Shown: in pieces, positions 43,632 to 51,699 of the stretch
How the letters are laid out: each line of letters starts with the position of its first letter
Position numbering within the stretch: the first letter of the stretch is position 1
Assembly: GCA_947165685.1 (NCBI GenBank)
Contig: CAMVBK010000001.1
Span: forward strand, 124,001 to 188,000
DNA length: 64,000 nucleotides
Reading direction: 5' to 3'
From: F23-D06 sp947165685
GTDB lineage: Bacteria > Bacteroidota > Bacteroidia > Bacteroidales > WCHB1-69
Notes under the pieces: model-generated
Databases searched by the model: none
The model's input: only the letters and a program-made list of their open reading frames with translations
Told to the model about the DNA's origin: nothing
Position numbers and translations under genes: made by a program

Positions 43632-46472
43632 ATGAAAAAGATATTATCAGTTTTGGTGCTTTTTTCGTTTGTGACAGTTGTTTCTGCCCAGACGACCATC
43701 TTAATGAATTCTTCTGCCCAGCCTCATTATACGGGATGTAATTTCACGATTTATGACGATGGCGGTCTGAACGGAGATTTTTCTCCAAATATGGATGTAA
43801 CGATAAACATCTCCTCGAATGATCCAAACAATGGAGCCGTGATGGCTAACGTGGATATGCTGTCGTTCGACCTGCCGTGTGGCGATACGTTGTTCTTTTA
43901 TGACGGTCCCGTGGCTGTGGATTCCATGCTGTTGGCATACTTTACCAACTGTGACTCCATCGGTGCCACCAGTATCAATGTGGCGGCCACATTGCGCAGT
44001 GATGGTTCGCTGACCATACGGTTTAAGTCGGACGGGAGCGAACAGGGAGCGGGTTTTGTTATCACCACAGAGTGCGTTCGCCCGTGTCAACGTGTGCAAG
44101 TTGTAATGGACACGCTTAACTGCACGAAGGTGCCGCATCTGGAAGCCGACGGCTATTACTATTTGGATGTCTGTCCGTACGATAACATGCATATTGCCGT
44201 GAAAGGTGTTTACCCCGATAACGATTTCAGCTATCATCAGGATGACGCCACCTCCACTTTTCATTGGGATTTCGGCTGGGAAGCTTTTGACAGTGTCGGA
44301 GTGTCTGAAATTGACCGTTTTTTCCCAGAGGGGCGCGGTTATGATGTCGCGATATCCATCACTGACAGTGCAGGTTGTATATCCTACGTGCCGCAGACAT
44401 TCAGGGTCAGGACCTCTTCCAACCCTATTCGTGAGGTGCTGGACTTTCCGCAGGTATGTGCTGGGACGGAGGTTGACTTGTCGGTGGGCTACGACCACCT
44501 GTCCGTTGTGCAAGCGGACACTGTCGGAAGCGAGCAGATTACGGCGCTTTCGGTGAACGACACGATATTCCTCCCTGATGGAATGGATTGCGGATCAGGC
44601 TGCGCTTATGTGTCACCCGTGACATTTACCAGCTTCTCACCTACGGCCACCATTCAATCACCGAACGACATCTGGTTTGTCCGTGTTAAGATGGAACACT
44701 CTTTTGTCGGGGATATTTGGATTTCATTGACATGTCCAAACGGAAACTATGTCTCGATTGTCCGTAAGTATGAAACCGGTAGTAATGCAGGCTGTTCGAG
44801 TTCGATTCCCCAAAGTGAGTGGGGGTGGCTTTCGTCAGGAAGCAGTGGAGCTGACTTCGGTATCGTGGGAGGCAGCAACGGCTCTACGTGCGATCCCAAT
44901 TCCAATCCTATGGGGACACCGTGGAACTATGTGTGGTCGAATAACACGAACAACGGATATCAATACAACTCTGCCAACTATGTATATGCAACTTCCAATG
45001 TCAATAATGGTCGAATGGACTCTACCAACGTAGCAGCCATGACCAATGTCTTCCACCCAGAGGGTTCTTTCGCAAATTTGATTGGCTGTCCGATGAACGG
45101 CACTTGGAGCATCAAAGTCGTGGATGGATGGAGTGTTGATAATGGATGGCTTACGGAATGGGAAATTGCCCTTGACCCGGCTCTGTTGCCACAGGATTGG
45201 TCTTACCAGGTTTTGGTTGATTCCGCATGGGTGTCAGGTCCCGGCGCCAATGGTCCGCAGGTCATTCCTGATACCGCAGGCAACATAGAGTACACCATTT
45301 ACGTGATGGACGAGCTGGGTTGCGTGTATGACACGACGAATCACATGGAGGTGGTGGGACATCCTGAACCGGATCTCGGTGAGGATTACAAGATCTGCTA
45401 TGGTGACATTTCGGTTTTGGAGACGAATTACGACCAGGCCGGCGCCGAGGGACAGACCACGGTCTATGAGTGGAACACCGGTGACAACACGCCCGATATC
45501 GAAGTGCTTACTGCTGGCGAATATGTGGTGACGGTGAGAACCTCCAGTAATGCGACTGGCTTGACCTGTGTCGGTTCGGATACCATCAATGTGGGTATTT
45601 ACGATCGGCCTGTGGTTGATTTCGAGATGCCGGACCTGAACGGCTGTGCGCCGCTGAACCTGCGTATTGAAAACCATTCAACCCCGGAAGACGCCCAGTT
45701 CGAGTGGTATCTTATGGATTTCGATGATTTCGGGAACTCCCGTGTGGCATACAGCTCCACACAGAAAGATCCCGTCTTCCAGCTCAACGACCCCGGCACC
45801 TATTCGTTGCTGATGAAGATGACCACTTCGGACGGCTGTGTCGATTCCATCGCCTATTGGAACTCCATTTATGTCAACCCGCAACCGATAGCCGAGTTTG
45901 AGGCCGACCCCATGATCTCCATGCTGAGCGAGAGCGGCGGTGTGGTGAACTTCATCAACTATGCCGACCAATCCATGGTGACGGGCGGCCAAGGTAGCTT
46001 CTATTGGGACTTCGGCGATGGCACCATCGACTCCGTGAACTTTGCTGAACCGCATACCTACACCAGCTGGGGCGATTATGATGTGACCCTGCATGTGGAG
46101 AGCAACTCCGGCTGCTCCAGCGAAATCACGCACACGATTGTCATAGAGCAGGACCTTGTCTTCCCGAATGTGATTACCCCGAACGGCGATGGCATCAACG
46201 ATGTGTTTGCCATTGAGAACCTGAACACCAACGTGAATCTGGAGGATCCTGACGGCTATCGTAACAACCGCCTGCTCATCCACGACCGTTGGGGCAAGAA
46301 GGTGTATGATGCCAAGAATTACGATACCTACGCCAAAGACGGCACCATTTATCCTGGTAGTCAAATCTTCGATGGCACGGGTCTCTCCGATGGTGTCTAT
46401 TACTACTCTTTCCAATATAAAGGAAAGGCCAAGACCGTGACGTTCAATGGTTCCATCACGATTGTGAAATAA
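43632..46472 (+). CDS. T9SS type B surface protein with CUB, P-domain and PKD domains
   Basis: The 946-residue exported protein has a signal peptide (MKKILSVLVLFSFVTVVSAQ). A CUB-like domain follows (about 28-150, GDTLFFYDGP with paired Cys), then a PKD-like segment (about 200-265, FHWDFGWEAF). A proprotein-convertase P-domain comes next (about 310-520, PNDIWFVRVKMEHSFVGDIWISLTCPNG and WSIKVVDGWSVDNGWLTEWEI). Two more PKD domains follow (about 660-840, the second with FYWDFGDGT). The C-terminus is a gliding-motility-associated T9SS type B domain (VFPNVITPNGDGINDVF to the end). ATG 43623 is also possible. There is no protease domain, so the P-domain is probably used for binding. Confidence 0.88.
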   Translation: MKKILSVLVLFSFVTVVSAQTTILMNSSAQPHYTGCNFTIYDDGGLNGDFSPNMDVTINISSNDPNNGAVMANVDMLSFDLPCGDTLFFYDGPVAVDSMLLAYFTNCDSIGATSINVAATLRSDGSLTIRFKSDGSEQGAGFVITTECVRPCQRVQVVMDTLNCTKVPHLEADGYYYLDVCPYDNMHIAVKGVYPDNDFSYHQDDATSTFHWDFGWEAFDSVGVSEIDRFFPEGRGYDVAISITDSAGCISYVPQTFRVRTSSNPIREVLDFPQVCAGTEVDLSVGYDHLSVVQADTVGSEQITALSVNDTIFLPDGMDCGSGCAYVSPVTFTSFSPTATIQSPNDIWFVRVKMEHSFVGDIWISLTCPNGNYVSIVRKYETGSNAGCSSSIPQSEWGWLSSGSSGADFGIVGGSNGSTCDPNSNPMGTPWNYVWSNNTNNGYQYNSANYVYATSNVNNGRMDSTNVAAMTNVFHPEGSFANLIGCPMNGTWSIKVVDGWSVDNGWLTEWEIALDPALLPQDWSYQVLVDSAWVSGPGANGPQVIPDTAGNIEYTIYVMDELGCVYDTTNHMEVVGHPEPDLGEDYKICYGDISVLETNYDQAGAEGQTTVYEWNTGDNTPDIEVLTAGEYVVTVRTSSNATGLTCVGSDTINVGIYDRPVVDFEMPDLNGCAPLNLRIENHSTPEDAQFEWYLMDFDDFGNSRVAYSSTQKDPVFQLNDPGTYSLLMKMTTSDGCVDSIAYWNSIYVNPQPIAEFEADPMISMLSESGGVVNFINYADQSMVTGGQGSFYWDFGDGTIDSVNFAEPHTYTSWGDYDVTLHVESNSGCSSEITHTIVIEQDLVFPNVITPNGDGINDVFAIENLNTNVNLEDPDGYRNNRLLIHDRWGKKVYDAKNYDTYAKDGTIYPGSQIFDGTGLSDGVYYYSFQYKGKAKTVTFNGSITIVK

Positions 46473-46500
46473 TTAGAGCTTAGAGCTTAGAGCTTATAAG
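46473..46500. repeat. Tandem 7-bp array (TTAGAGC) directly after a stop codon
   Basis: Three perfect TTAGAGC units and a fourth degenerate one (TTATAAG) begin at the base after the stop codon TAA (46470-46472) of the type B cargo gene. Confidence 0.85.
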
Positions 46501-46522
46501 TGAACAATAGGTTAATGATTTT

Positions 46523-46557
46523 GGGCGAGGCATCATGAACGGTGCCTCGCCCTTTTT
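46523..46557 (+). terminator. Terminator after the CUB/P-domain cargo gene
   Basis: The stem GGGCGAGGCA (46523-46532) / TGCCTCGCCC (46543-46552) is 10 bp and perfect, with a 10-nt loop and a run of five T. It separates the cargo gene from the convergent activase gene. Confidence 0.92.
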
Positions 46558-46579
46558 GTCTTTGCTGAATGCCTGAAGA

Positions 46580-49500
46580 CTAACTATTCTCGATGAGGAA
46601 ATGCAGCCTGTTGAAGACGTTGGCCTCGGAGGTGCCGCCGTCGAAGTCGAGGAAGAGCAGGTTCACATCGGGGTAAAGCTTGCGCATTTTCTTCTCGATG
46701 CCCTTGGAGATGATGTGGTTGGAGATGCAGGCGAACGGCTGGAGGCTGATGATGTTCTTCACGCCGTCTTCCGCCAAGGAGGACATCTCCGCCGGAATCA
46801 GCCAGCCTTCGCCGAAATTGGCCGCCATGTTGACGATGCGCGAGGCCAGTTTCGCCTCGTGGAACATGTCTGCGAAGGGCCGGTAGAACGGGAAATCCTT
46901 GCAGGCTTCGTCATACGACTTGGCATAGCGGAAGAGAATTTTATAGACCACGTCTGTCAGGAACAGCGGCAGATCCACGGGCTTGATATGGTTCTCCTTG
47001 TTGATGTGCCGGTTCACGAAACTGTTGACGAAGAAGTTGTAGATGGACGGGGCGACGACCTCCACGCCTTGTTCGGCAAGCCAGTCCAGGACGTTGAGGT
47101 GGCCGAAGGAGTTGTATTTGATGTAGATTTCGCCCACCACGCCGACTTTCGGAAGTTTTTTTCCAGTGTCGATGTTGGCGGTGAATTCCGCCGCGGCCTG
47201 CTTCATCAAGCGTTTCATTCCGCGGTAGTCACGGGCTTCGATGAGCGGAAGACAGAGATCTATGTATTTCTGGTGCAACGTTTTGGCGATGCCGGGCTGT
47301 TTTTCGCGCGGGCGAGAGGCATAGTAGATGCGCGACAGGCAGTCGGCGTAGAGCAGTGTGCACACGGACGGCAGGGCCAGTGATTTGGCGTCGAAGGTGA
47401 AGCCTGGCTGCTCGTTGGCGAGGGTGTTGCCTAACGCCATGGAGAGCACGGGCACGTTCTCGAAGCCGGCAGCCACCAAGGCCTTCTTGATCAGCATGAT
47501 GTAGTTGGTGGCGCGGCATTGTCCGCCGGTCTGCGTGATGATGACCGCCGTTTCGTCCAACGGGTATTCCCCGCTTTGCAGTGCCTTCAGCAGGCTGCCC
47601 ACCACGATGGTGGCGGGGTAGCAGACCTCGTTGTTGGCATATTGCAGGCCGAGATCGACGCACTCCTTGTCGCCGAGCGGCAGATTGATGAGGTTGTAGC
47701 CGGCCATCTTGAACACCGTCGGGAGAAACTCCGAGTAGCCTCCGGCAAAGTAAGGCCCGAGGATGGTGCGCTTGCGGTCGGTGACGGTGAAAGGCGGGGT
47801 GGTGACGTAGGGTTTGCTGACTTTCTGCTGGTGACTGAACTTCAGGCTTTCCACCATTGAGCGCACGCGCAGGTGCAGGGAGCCGATGTTGTTGACGTCA
47901 TCGACTTTCAGCAGGGTGAAACTTTTGCCTTTTCGGTCGAGAATGTCGTGGGTTTCGTCGATGATGAAGGCGTCGGGACCGCAGCCAAAGGAGGTGATCA
48001 TCATGAAATGCACGTTGTCGGGGCTGTTGGCGACGTAGTGGGCAGCTTTGAAGACGCGGTTCGGGTAAGTCCACTGCGTGACGGCCATCAGTTCGCGATA
48101 AACCGCCGCGTCCGCGTCGCCTGCCACGAATTCTGTCACCACATCGATGCCCATGTCGGCAATGCAATCGGAGATTTTATGCTGGATGAGCGGGTCGGAA
48201 TGATAGGGCCGGCCGGCGAGGACGACCACCATGCGGTCCTCCTTCTTTGCCTTGGCCACCACTTCTGTGGCTTCAGTATGCAACTCTTCCAAGTATTCTT
48301 TTTGGGCGATGATGGCCGAATCCACCGCTTTGTTAGCTGCTGATTTGCTGATTCCCAGTGTTTTGAGGTATGAAATGCAGCCTTTCCTGAGATAGTCCTC
48401 GTTGTTCATGGAGATGATGGGTGCATCGGTGGGGATGCCGAAGCGCTCCTCCGTGTCGATGGCGTTGCGCACCACATCGGAGTAGCCGGCCACGATGGGG
48501 CAATTGTAGCTGTTGCGGGCTTGGCTGTCGGAGGGCGCCTCCATGACGATGAAGGGGTAGAAGATGCGGTCCACTTTTTGGCGGGCCAGGTCGAAAATGT
48601 GTCCGTGCATCAGTTTGGCGGGGAAGCAGATGTTTTCCGACATCACCGTGTGGATGCCCTTTTCGTATTGTTTCACTGTGGAAGGTCCGGATAGCACGGT
48701 GCGGATGCCGCAGGCGTGGAACAGCGCGTGCCAGAAAGGGTAGAGCTCGAACATGCCGAGGGCGCGCGGGATGCCGATTACCGGTTTGCCGCCTGCGTCG
48801 TTGAGCAAAGGCCGCCGGAACAGCATCTTCAGCCGCCGGTGGTGCTGGTTGAACCCTTTCGTCTGCACTTCCGTGTGGTTGGTGTATATCTTTTCGCAGT
48901 TGTTGCCGGCATAGAAGGTCTGTCCGTTGGAAAAATGGTACTCCAGAACGGTGCAGTGGTTGGGGCAACCGGGGCATACCTGCTGTTTGTTCTCGAACTG
49001 TTGGATGGAGAGCAGGTCGTCGAGGGAAAGCACCTTGGTGACCTCCTGTTCGCGGGCGTAGAGGGCGCATCCGTAGGCTCCCATCAGCTCGGGAATGTCG
49101 GCGAAGCGCACGTCTTTGCCGGTGAGCAACTCCAAGGCGCGCACTACGGCGAGGTTCTTGAAGGTGCCGCCCTGCACTACGATGTGGTCGCCCAGCTCCT
49201 CGATTTTTCGTAATTTTAACACTTTGAACAGGCAGTTCTTGATGACGGAGTAGGCGAATCCTGCGGAGATGTCTTCCGCGGAGGTGCCTTCGCGCATGGC
49301 CTGTTTTACTTTGGAATTCATGAACACGGTGCATCGTGTGCCCAAGTCGTAGGGATGCTTCGCCTCACAGGCAATGTGGGCGAAGTCGGCCACGGTGTAG
49401 CCCAGCATTTTGGCGAACGTCTCGATGAAAGAGCCGCAGCCGGAAGAGCAGGCTTCGTTGATTTCCAGTCTCCGGATGGCTTGGTTCTCCACGAAGATGG

Positions 49501-50812
49501 CTTTCATGTCTTGGCCGCCGATGTCGAGGATGAAGGAGACCTCGGGCGACACGCGTTTGGCACCGAGGTAGTGGGCCATAGTCTCCACCACGCCGTGGTG
49601 CAGCCCGAAGGCCGTTTTTAACAAATTTTCACCGTAGCCGGTGACCGCGCTGTTGAGAATGTTCGGCTCGAAGTCGTGCTCTTTGCAGGCCTGCGCGAAC
49701 CGTTTCAGCGCCCCGTGAAACGCCTCGAAGCTGTTTCCGTTGTTGGAACAGTAGTCGGAGAAGAGAATGCGCCCTTCCGTGTCCAATACCACGAACTTGG
49801 TGGTGGTGGAGCCGGAGTCGATGCCGATATAGACCTCGTTGCTCTTCACCTCGTCCCAGCCCACGCGCGACACGAAGAAGTTTTGCTTGTCGGCTTTCCA
49901 TTGCTCGAAATGCTGTTTGTCGGTGAACAGCGGATCGAGGCGGTTGGAGAGCAGTCGCGATTCGTCGCCCATGGCCTGTTCTTGGACGGTGCGGATGAAA
50001 TCGGCCACCCGCATCGGTTTCGGGCAAGCCGTCTGACTCATTAGAGCTGCGCCGTGGGCGGGCACCACTCGGGCGTCGGGTACGGCCACGCAGTCGTCCT
50101 CCGAGAGCTGCAGGTTTTCCAAGAACACCTGTTTCAGCTTGGGCAGGAAGGCGAAAGGACCGCCGCAGAAGAAGACGGGTGCCTGCACATCAACCCCGCG
50201 CGAGAGCGTGCCCAACACCTGCAGGCAGACGGCGTGGAACACCGACAGGGCGACATCGGCCTTGCTGACGTTGCGGGCCAGCAGGTTCTGGATGTCGGTT
50301 TTGGAAAACACGCCGCAGCGCGATGCGATGGGATAGACGCGCTCGGCTTGCTCGGCCAGCGTGTTCAGTTCGGCGGTATCGACATTCAGCAGACTGGCAG
50401 TCTGGTCGATGAAAGCACCGGTGCCGCCCGCGCAGTTGCCGTTCATGCGGATGTCCGGCATGCGGCCCTTGTCGAAGAAGATCATCTTGCTGTCCTCGCC
50501 CCCGATGTCGATGAAGGTGCGGGTCTGCGGGAACGACTCCTTGACGAGCGTGGCGGCGGAAATCACCTCCTGCACGAACGGGAATCCCCATAGGTCAGCA
50601 TAGCCCATGCCGACGGATCCGGTGACGGCCACGCGGACCGTCGCGTCGGCAAAACGTTCCGCAACGGGTTGCAACACCGTGTGCACGGTTTCCCGCACGT
50701 TCATGTTGTGTCGGCGGTAATCGGCGTGAAGTATCTGTTTTTCAGTGTCTAACACCACGATTTTTACAGTGGTGGAACCGATGTCTATTCCAATTCTCAG
50801 ATTTTTCTCCAT
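46580..50812 (-). CDS. Double acyl-CoA-dehydratase activase fused to DUF2229/HgdB-like modules
   Basis: The 1,410-residue protein has two BadF/HgdC-type ATPase modules in tandem (about 1-260 and 325-590). Each has a phosphate loop (GIDIGSTTVKIVV; GIDSGSTTTKFVVL) and two Cys that in HgdC hold a [4Fe-4S] cluster at the dimer interface: Cys127 and Cys166 in the first (GNCAGGTGAF, SRCGVF), and EACSSGCGSF and TRCTVF in the second. A DUF2229 region follows (about 670-890) after a Cys-rich VCPGCPNHC, then a long HgdB-related C-terminal part (about 900-1400). Such proteins may reduce or activate a radical enzyme. No substrate-specific dehydratase is nearby. The start at 50812 gives a good P-loop. Confidence 0.85.
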   Translation of the reverse strand: MEKNLRIGIDIGSTTVKIVVLDTEKQILHADYRRHNMNVRETVHTVLQPVAERFADATVRVAVTGSVGMGYADLWGFPFVQEVISAATLVKESFPQTRTFIDIGGEDSKMIFFDKGRMPDIRMNGNCAGGTGAFIDQTASLLNVDTAELNTLAEQAERVYPIASRCGVFSKTDIQNLLARNVSKADVALSVFHAVCLQVLGTLSRGVDVQAPVFFCGGPFAFLPKLKQVFLENLQLSEDDCVAVPDARVVPAHGAALMSQTACPKPMRVADFIRTVQEQAMGDESRLLSNRLDPLFTDKQHFEQWKADKQNFFVSRVGWDEVKSNEVYIGIDSGSTTTKFVVLDTEGRILFSDYCSNNGNSFEAFHGALKRFAQACKEHDFEPNILNSAVTGYGENLLKTAFGLHHGVVETMAHYLGAKRVSPEVSFILDIGGQDMKAIFVENQAIRRLEINEACSSGCGSFIETFAKMLGYTVADFAHIACEAKHPYDLGTRCTVFMNSKVKQAMREGTSAEDISAGFAYSVIKNCLFKVLKLRKIEELGDHIVVQGGTFKNLAVVRALELLTGKDVRFADIPELMGAYGCALYAREQEVTKVLSLDDLLSIQQFENKQQVCPGCPNHCTVLEYHFSNGQTFYAGNNCEKIYTNHTEVQTKGFNQHHRRLKMLFRRPLLNDAGGKPVIGIPRALGMFELYPFWHALFHACGIRTVLSGPSTVKQYEKGIHTVMSENICFPAKLMHGHIFDLARQKVDRIFYPFIVMEAPSDSQARNSYNCPIVAGYSDVVRNAIDTEERFGIPTDAPIISMNNEDYLRKGCISYLKTLGISKSAANKAVDSAIIAQKEYLEELHTEATEVVAKAKKEDRMVVVLAGRPYHSDPLIQHKISDCIADMGIDVVTEFVAGDADAAVYRELMAVTQWTYPNRVFKAAHYVANSPDNVHFMMITSFGCGPDAFIIDETHDILDRKGKSFTLLKVDDVNNIGSLHLRVRSMVESLKFSHQQKVSKPYVTTPPFTVTDRKRTILGPYFAGGYSEFLPTVFKMAGYNLINLPLGDKECVDLGLQYANNEVCYPATIVVGSLLKALQSGEYPLDETAVIITQTGGQCRATNYIMLIKKALVAAGFENVPVLSMALGNTLANEQPGFTFDAKSLALPSVCTLLYADCLSRIYYASRPREKQPGIAKTLHQKYIDLCLPLIEARDYRGMKRLMKQAAAEFTANIDTGKKLPKVGVVGEIYIKYNSFGHLNVLDWLAEQGVEVVAPSIYNFFVNSFVNRHINKENHIKPVDLPLFLTDVVYKILFRYAKSYDEACKDFPFYRPFADMFHEAKLASRIVNMAANFGEGWLIPAEMSSLAEDGVKNIISLQPFACISNHIISKGIEKKMRKLYPDVNLLFLDFDGGTSEANVFNRLHFLIENS

Positions 50813-50828
50813 AAATATTTTTGGCGCG

Positions 50829-50836
50829 CGAAAATA
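50829..50836 (-). promoter_or_regulatory. Possible -7 box TATTTTCG of the activase gene
   Basis: One mismatch to TAnnTTTG on the minus strand, 16 nt upstream of the ATG at 50812. Confidence 0.4.
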
Positions 50837-50853
50837 CGATTTTTTGATGAAGG

Positions 50854-50895
50854 GTGATTAGTGGTTGGTGATTAGTGGTTGGGAGTTGGGGTCAG
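50854..50895. repeat. Tandem 7-bp array (GTGATTA/GTGGTTG) across a stop codon
   Basis: The units GTGATTA, GTGGTTG, GTGATTA, GTGGTTG, GGAGTTG, GGGTCAG alternate with a 7-bp period (14-bp higher order). The stop codon (complement of 50872-50874) and the last residues TPTPNH of the TetR protein come from the array. Confidence 0.85.
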
Positions 50896-51501
50896 GCGGT
50901 TCAGGATGAGGGCGATGTTTTCCTGTTTCCTTTTTTCGTAGTATTTTTTGTCACATTTCTGGCATTCGATTTTGTGCAGGGTGGGGGCGGCAAGGTGGAA
51001 GAAGAGATTCAGGGCCAGAATGTCTTCTAAGAGCATTTGTGCGTCGGTTTGAATGATGGATCCTTCGGCTGCTGTGCGGTCAAGTTCCTCCTGCAATGCC
51101 GAGGATAGTTGCCTAAGCCCTGATTGCACGGCTGCTTTGATTTCCTCAAACAGCTCGGGATGCCGTTCCATCTCTTGAAACTGGAAACGCAGGTAGTCAG
51201 CGTTCTCCATGACGAAGTCGAAATGCTTTCCGATGATTTCGCTCAGTTTTTCCAGGAGGCCATTGCCCGAATCTGTCCAGCTGACGAGGATGGCTTGCCG
51301 CAGCAGGTCCATTTTCTGCTGCACCACGCATTTGAATAGCTCTTTTTTGGTCTTGAAGTGATAGTGCAGCAGAGAATGACCTATGCCGGCTTTTTCGGCG
51401 ATCTCCATTGTGCGGGCTCCGTCATATCCTTTCGTTACAAATTCCTCCTGCGCCGCCTTTAGTATGGCGAGTTTTTTGCTATCTTTTTGCTTGTCAGACA
51501 T
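50872..51501 (-). CDS. TetR/AcrR family transcriptional regulator
   Basis: The 209-residue regulator has an N-terminal helix-turn-helix (KLAILKAAQEEFVTKGYDGARTMEIAEKAGIGHSLLHYHFKTKKELF), where GxxxxxxxIA and HYHFxxKxxLF are typical of TetR. A ligand-binding helical domain follows. A late CxxC pair (IECQKCDKKYYEK) may bind a metal. ATG 51501 is preferred over the open frame to 51687, which crosses the promoter. A TGACAA-AA-TTGTCA palindrome lies at its own transcript start, which suggests autoregulation. It is divergent from the lamin-tail T9SS cargo gene, which may be its target. Confidence 0.9.
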   Translation of the reverse strand: MSDKQKDSKKLAILKAAQEEFVTKGYDGARTMEIAEKAGIGHSLLHYHFKTKKELFKCVVQQKMDLLRQAILVSWTDSGNGLLEKLSEIIGKHFDFVMENADYLRFQFQEMERHPELFEEIKAAVQSGLRQLSSALQEELDRTAAEGSIIQTDAQMLLEDILALNLFFHLAAPTLHKIECQKCDKKYYEKRKQENIALILNRLTPTPNH

Positions 51502-51527
51502 ATATATGTATTTCTTTGAGAAAATAC

Positions 51528-51541
51528 TGACAAAATTGTCA
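51528..51541. promoter_or_regulatory. Probable TetR operator (TGACAA-AA-TTGTCA)
   Basis: A perfect inverted repeat with 6-bp arms and a 2-bp centre, directly downstream of the -7 box 51547-51554 at the expected transcript start of the tetR gene. A repressor bound here would block its own promoter. Confidence 0.6.
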
Positions 51542-51546
51542 AAGTG

Positions 51547-51554
51547 CAAAAATA
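51547..51554 (-). promoter_or_regulatory. -7 box TATTTTTG of the tetR gene
   Basis: A perfect TAnnTTTG on the minus strand, 45 nt upstream of ATG 51501. Confidence 0.62.
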
Positions 51555-51595
51555 AAAAAAATGCAGCACAATTTTTTTTATTTTTCTTCTGAAAT

Positions 51596-51625
51596 TGTAG
51601 AGACGCGCCAGGGCACGTCTCTACA
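51596..51625. repeat. GTAGAGACG palindrome, intergenic copy
   Basis: The arms TGTAGAGACG (51596-51605) and CGTCTCTACA (51616-51625) are perfect, with an imperfect inner stem GCC/GGC. It has the same outer 10-bp arms as the in-frame copy at 9200-9229. It lies between the divergent tetR and lamin-tail promoters. Confidence 0.85.
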
Positions 51626-51664
51626 GCGGCAATTCCATTTGTCTGTCTGTATTCATAATTTGTG

Positions 51665-51672
51665 TACATTTG
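51665..51672 (+). promoter_or_regulatory. -7 box TACATTTG of the lamin-tail cargo gene
   Basis: A perfect TAnnTTTG followed by CACCCG, 27 nt before ATG 51700. The longer frame from 51670 would start inside it. Confidence 0.62.
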
Positions 51673-51699
51673 CACCCGAAAATGCACTTGGAAGATCTA

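Noticed and set aside
51502..51687. N-terminal extension of the TetR regulator
   Set aside because: It runs through the -7 box, the palindrome copy and the divergent promoter.
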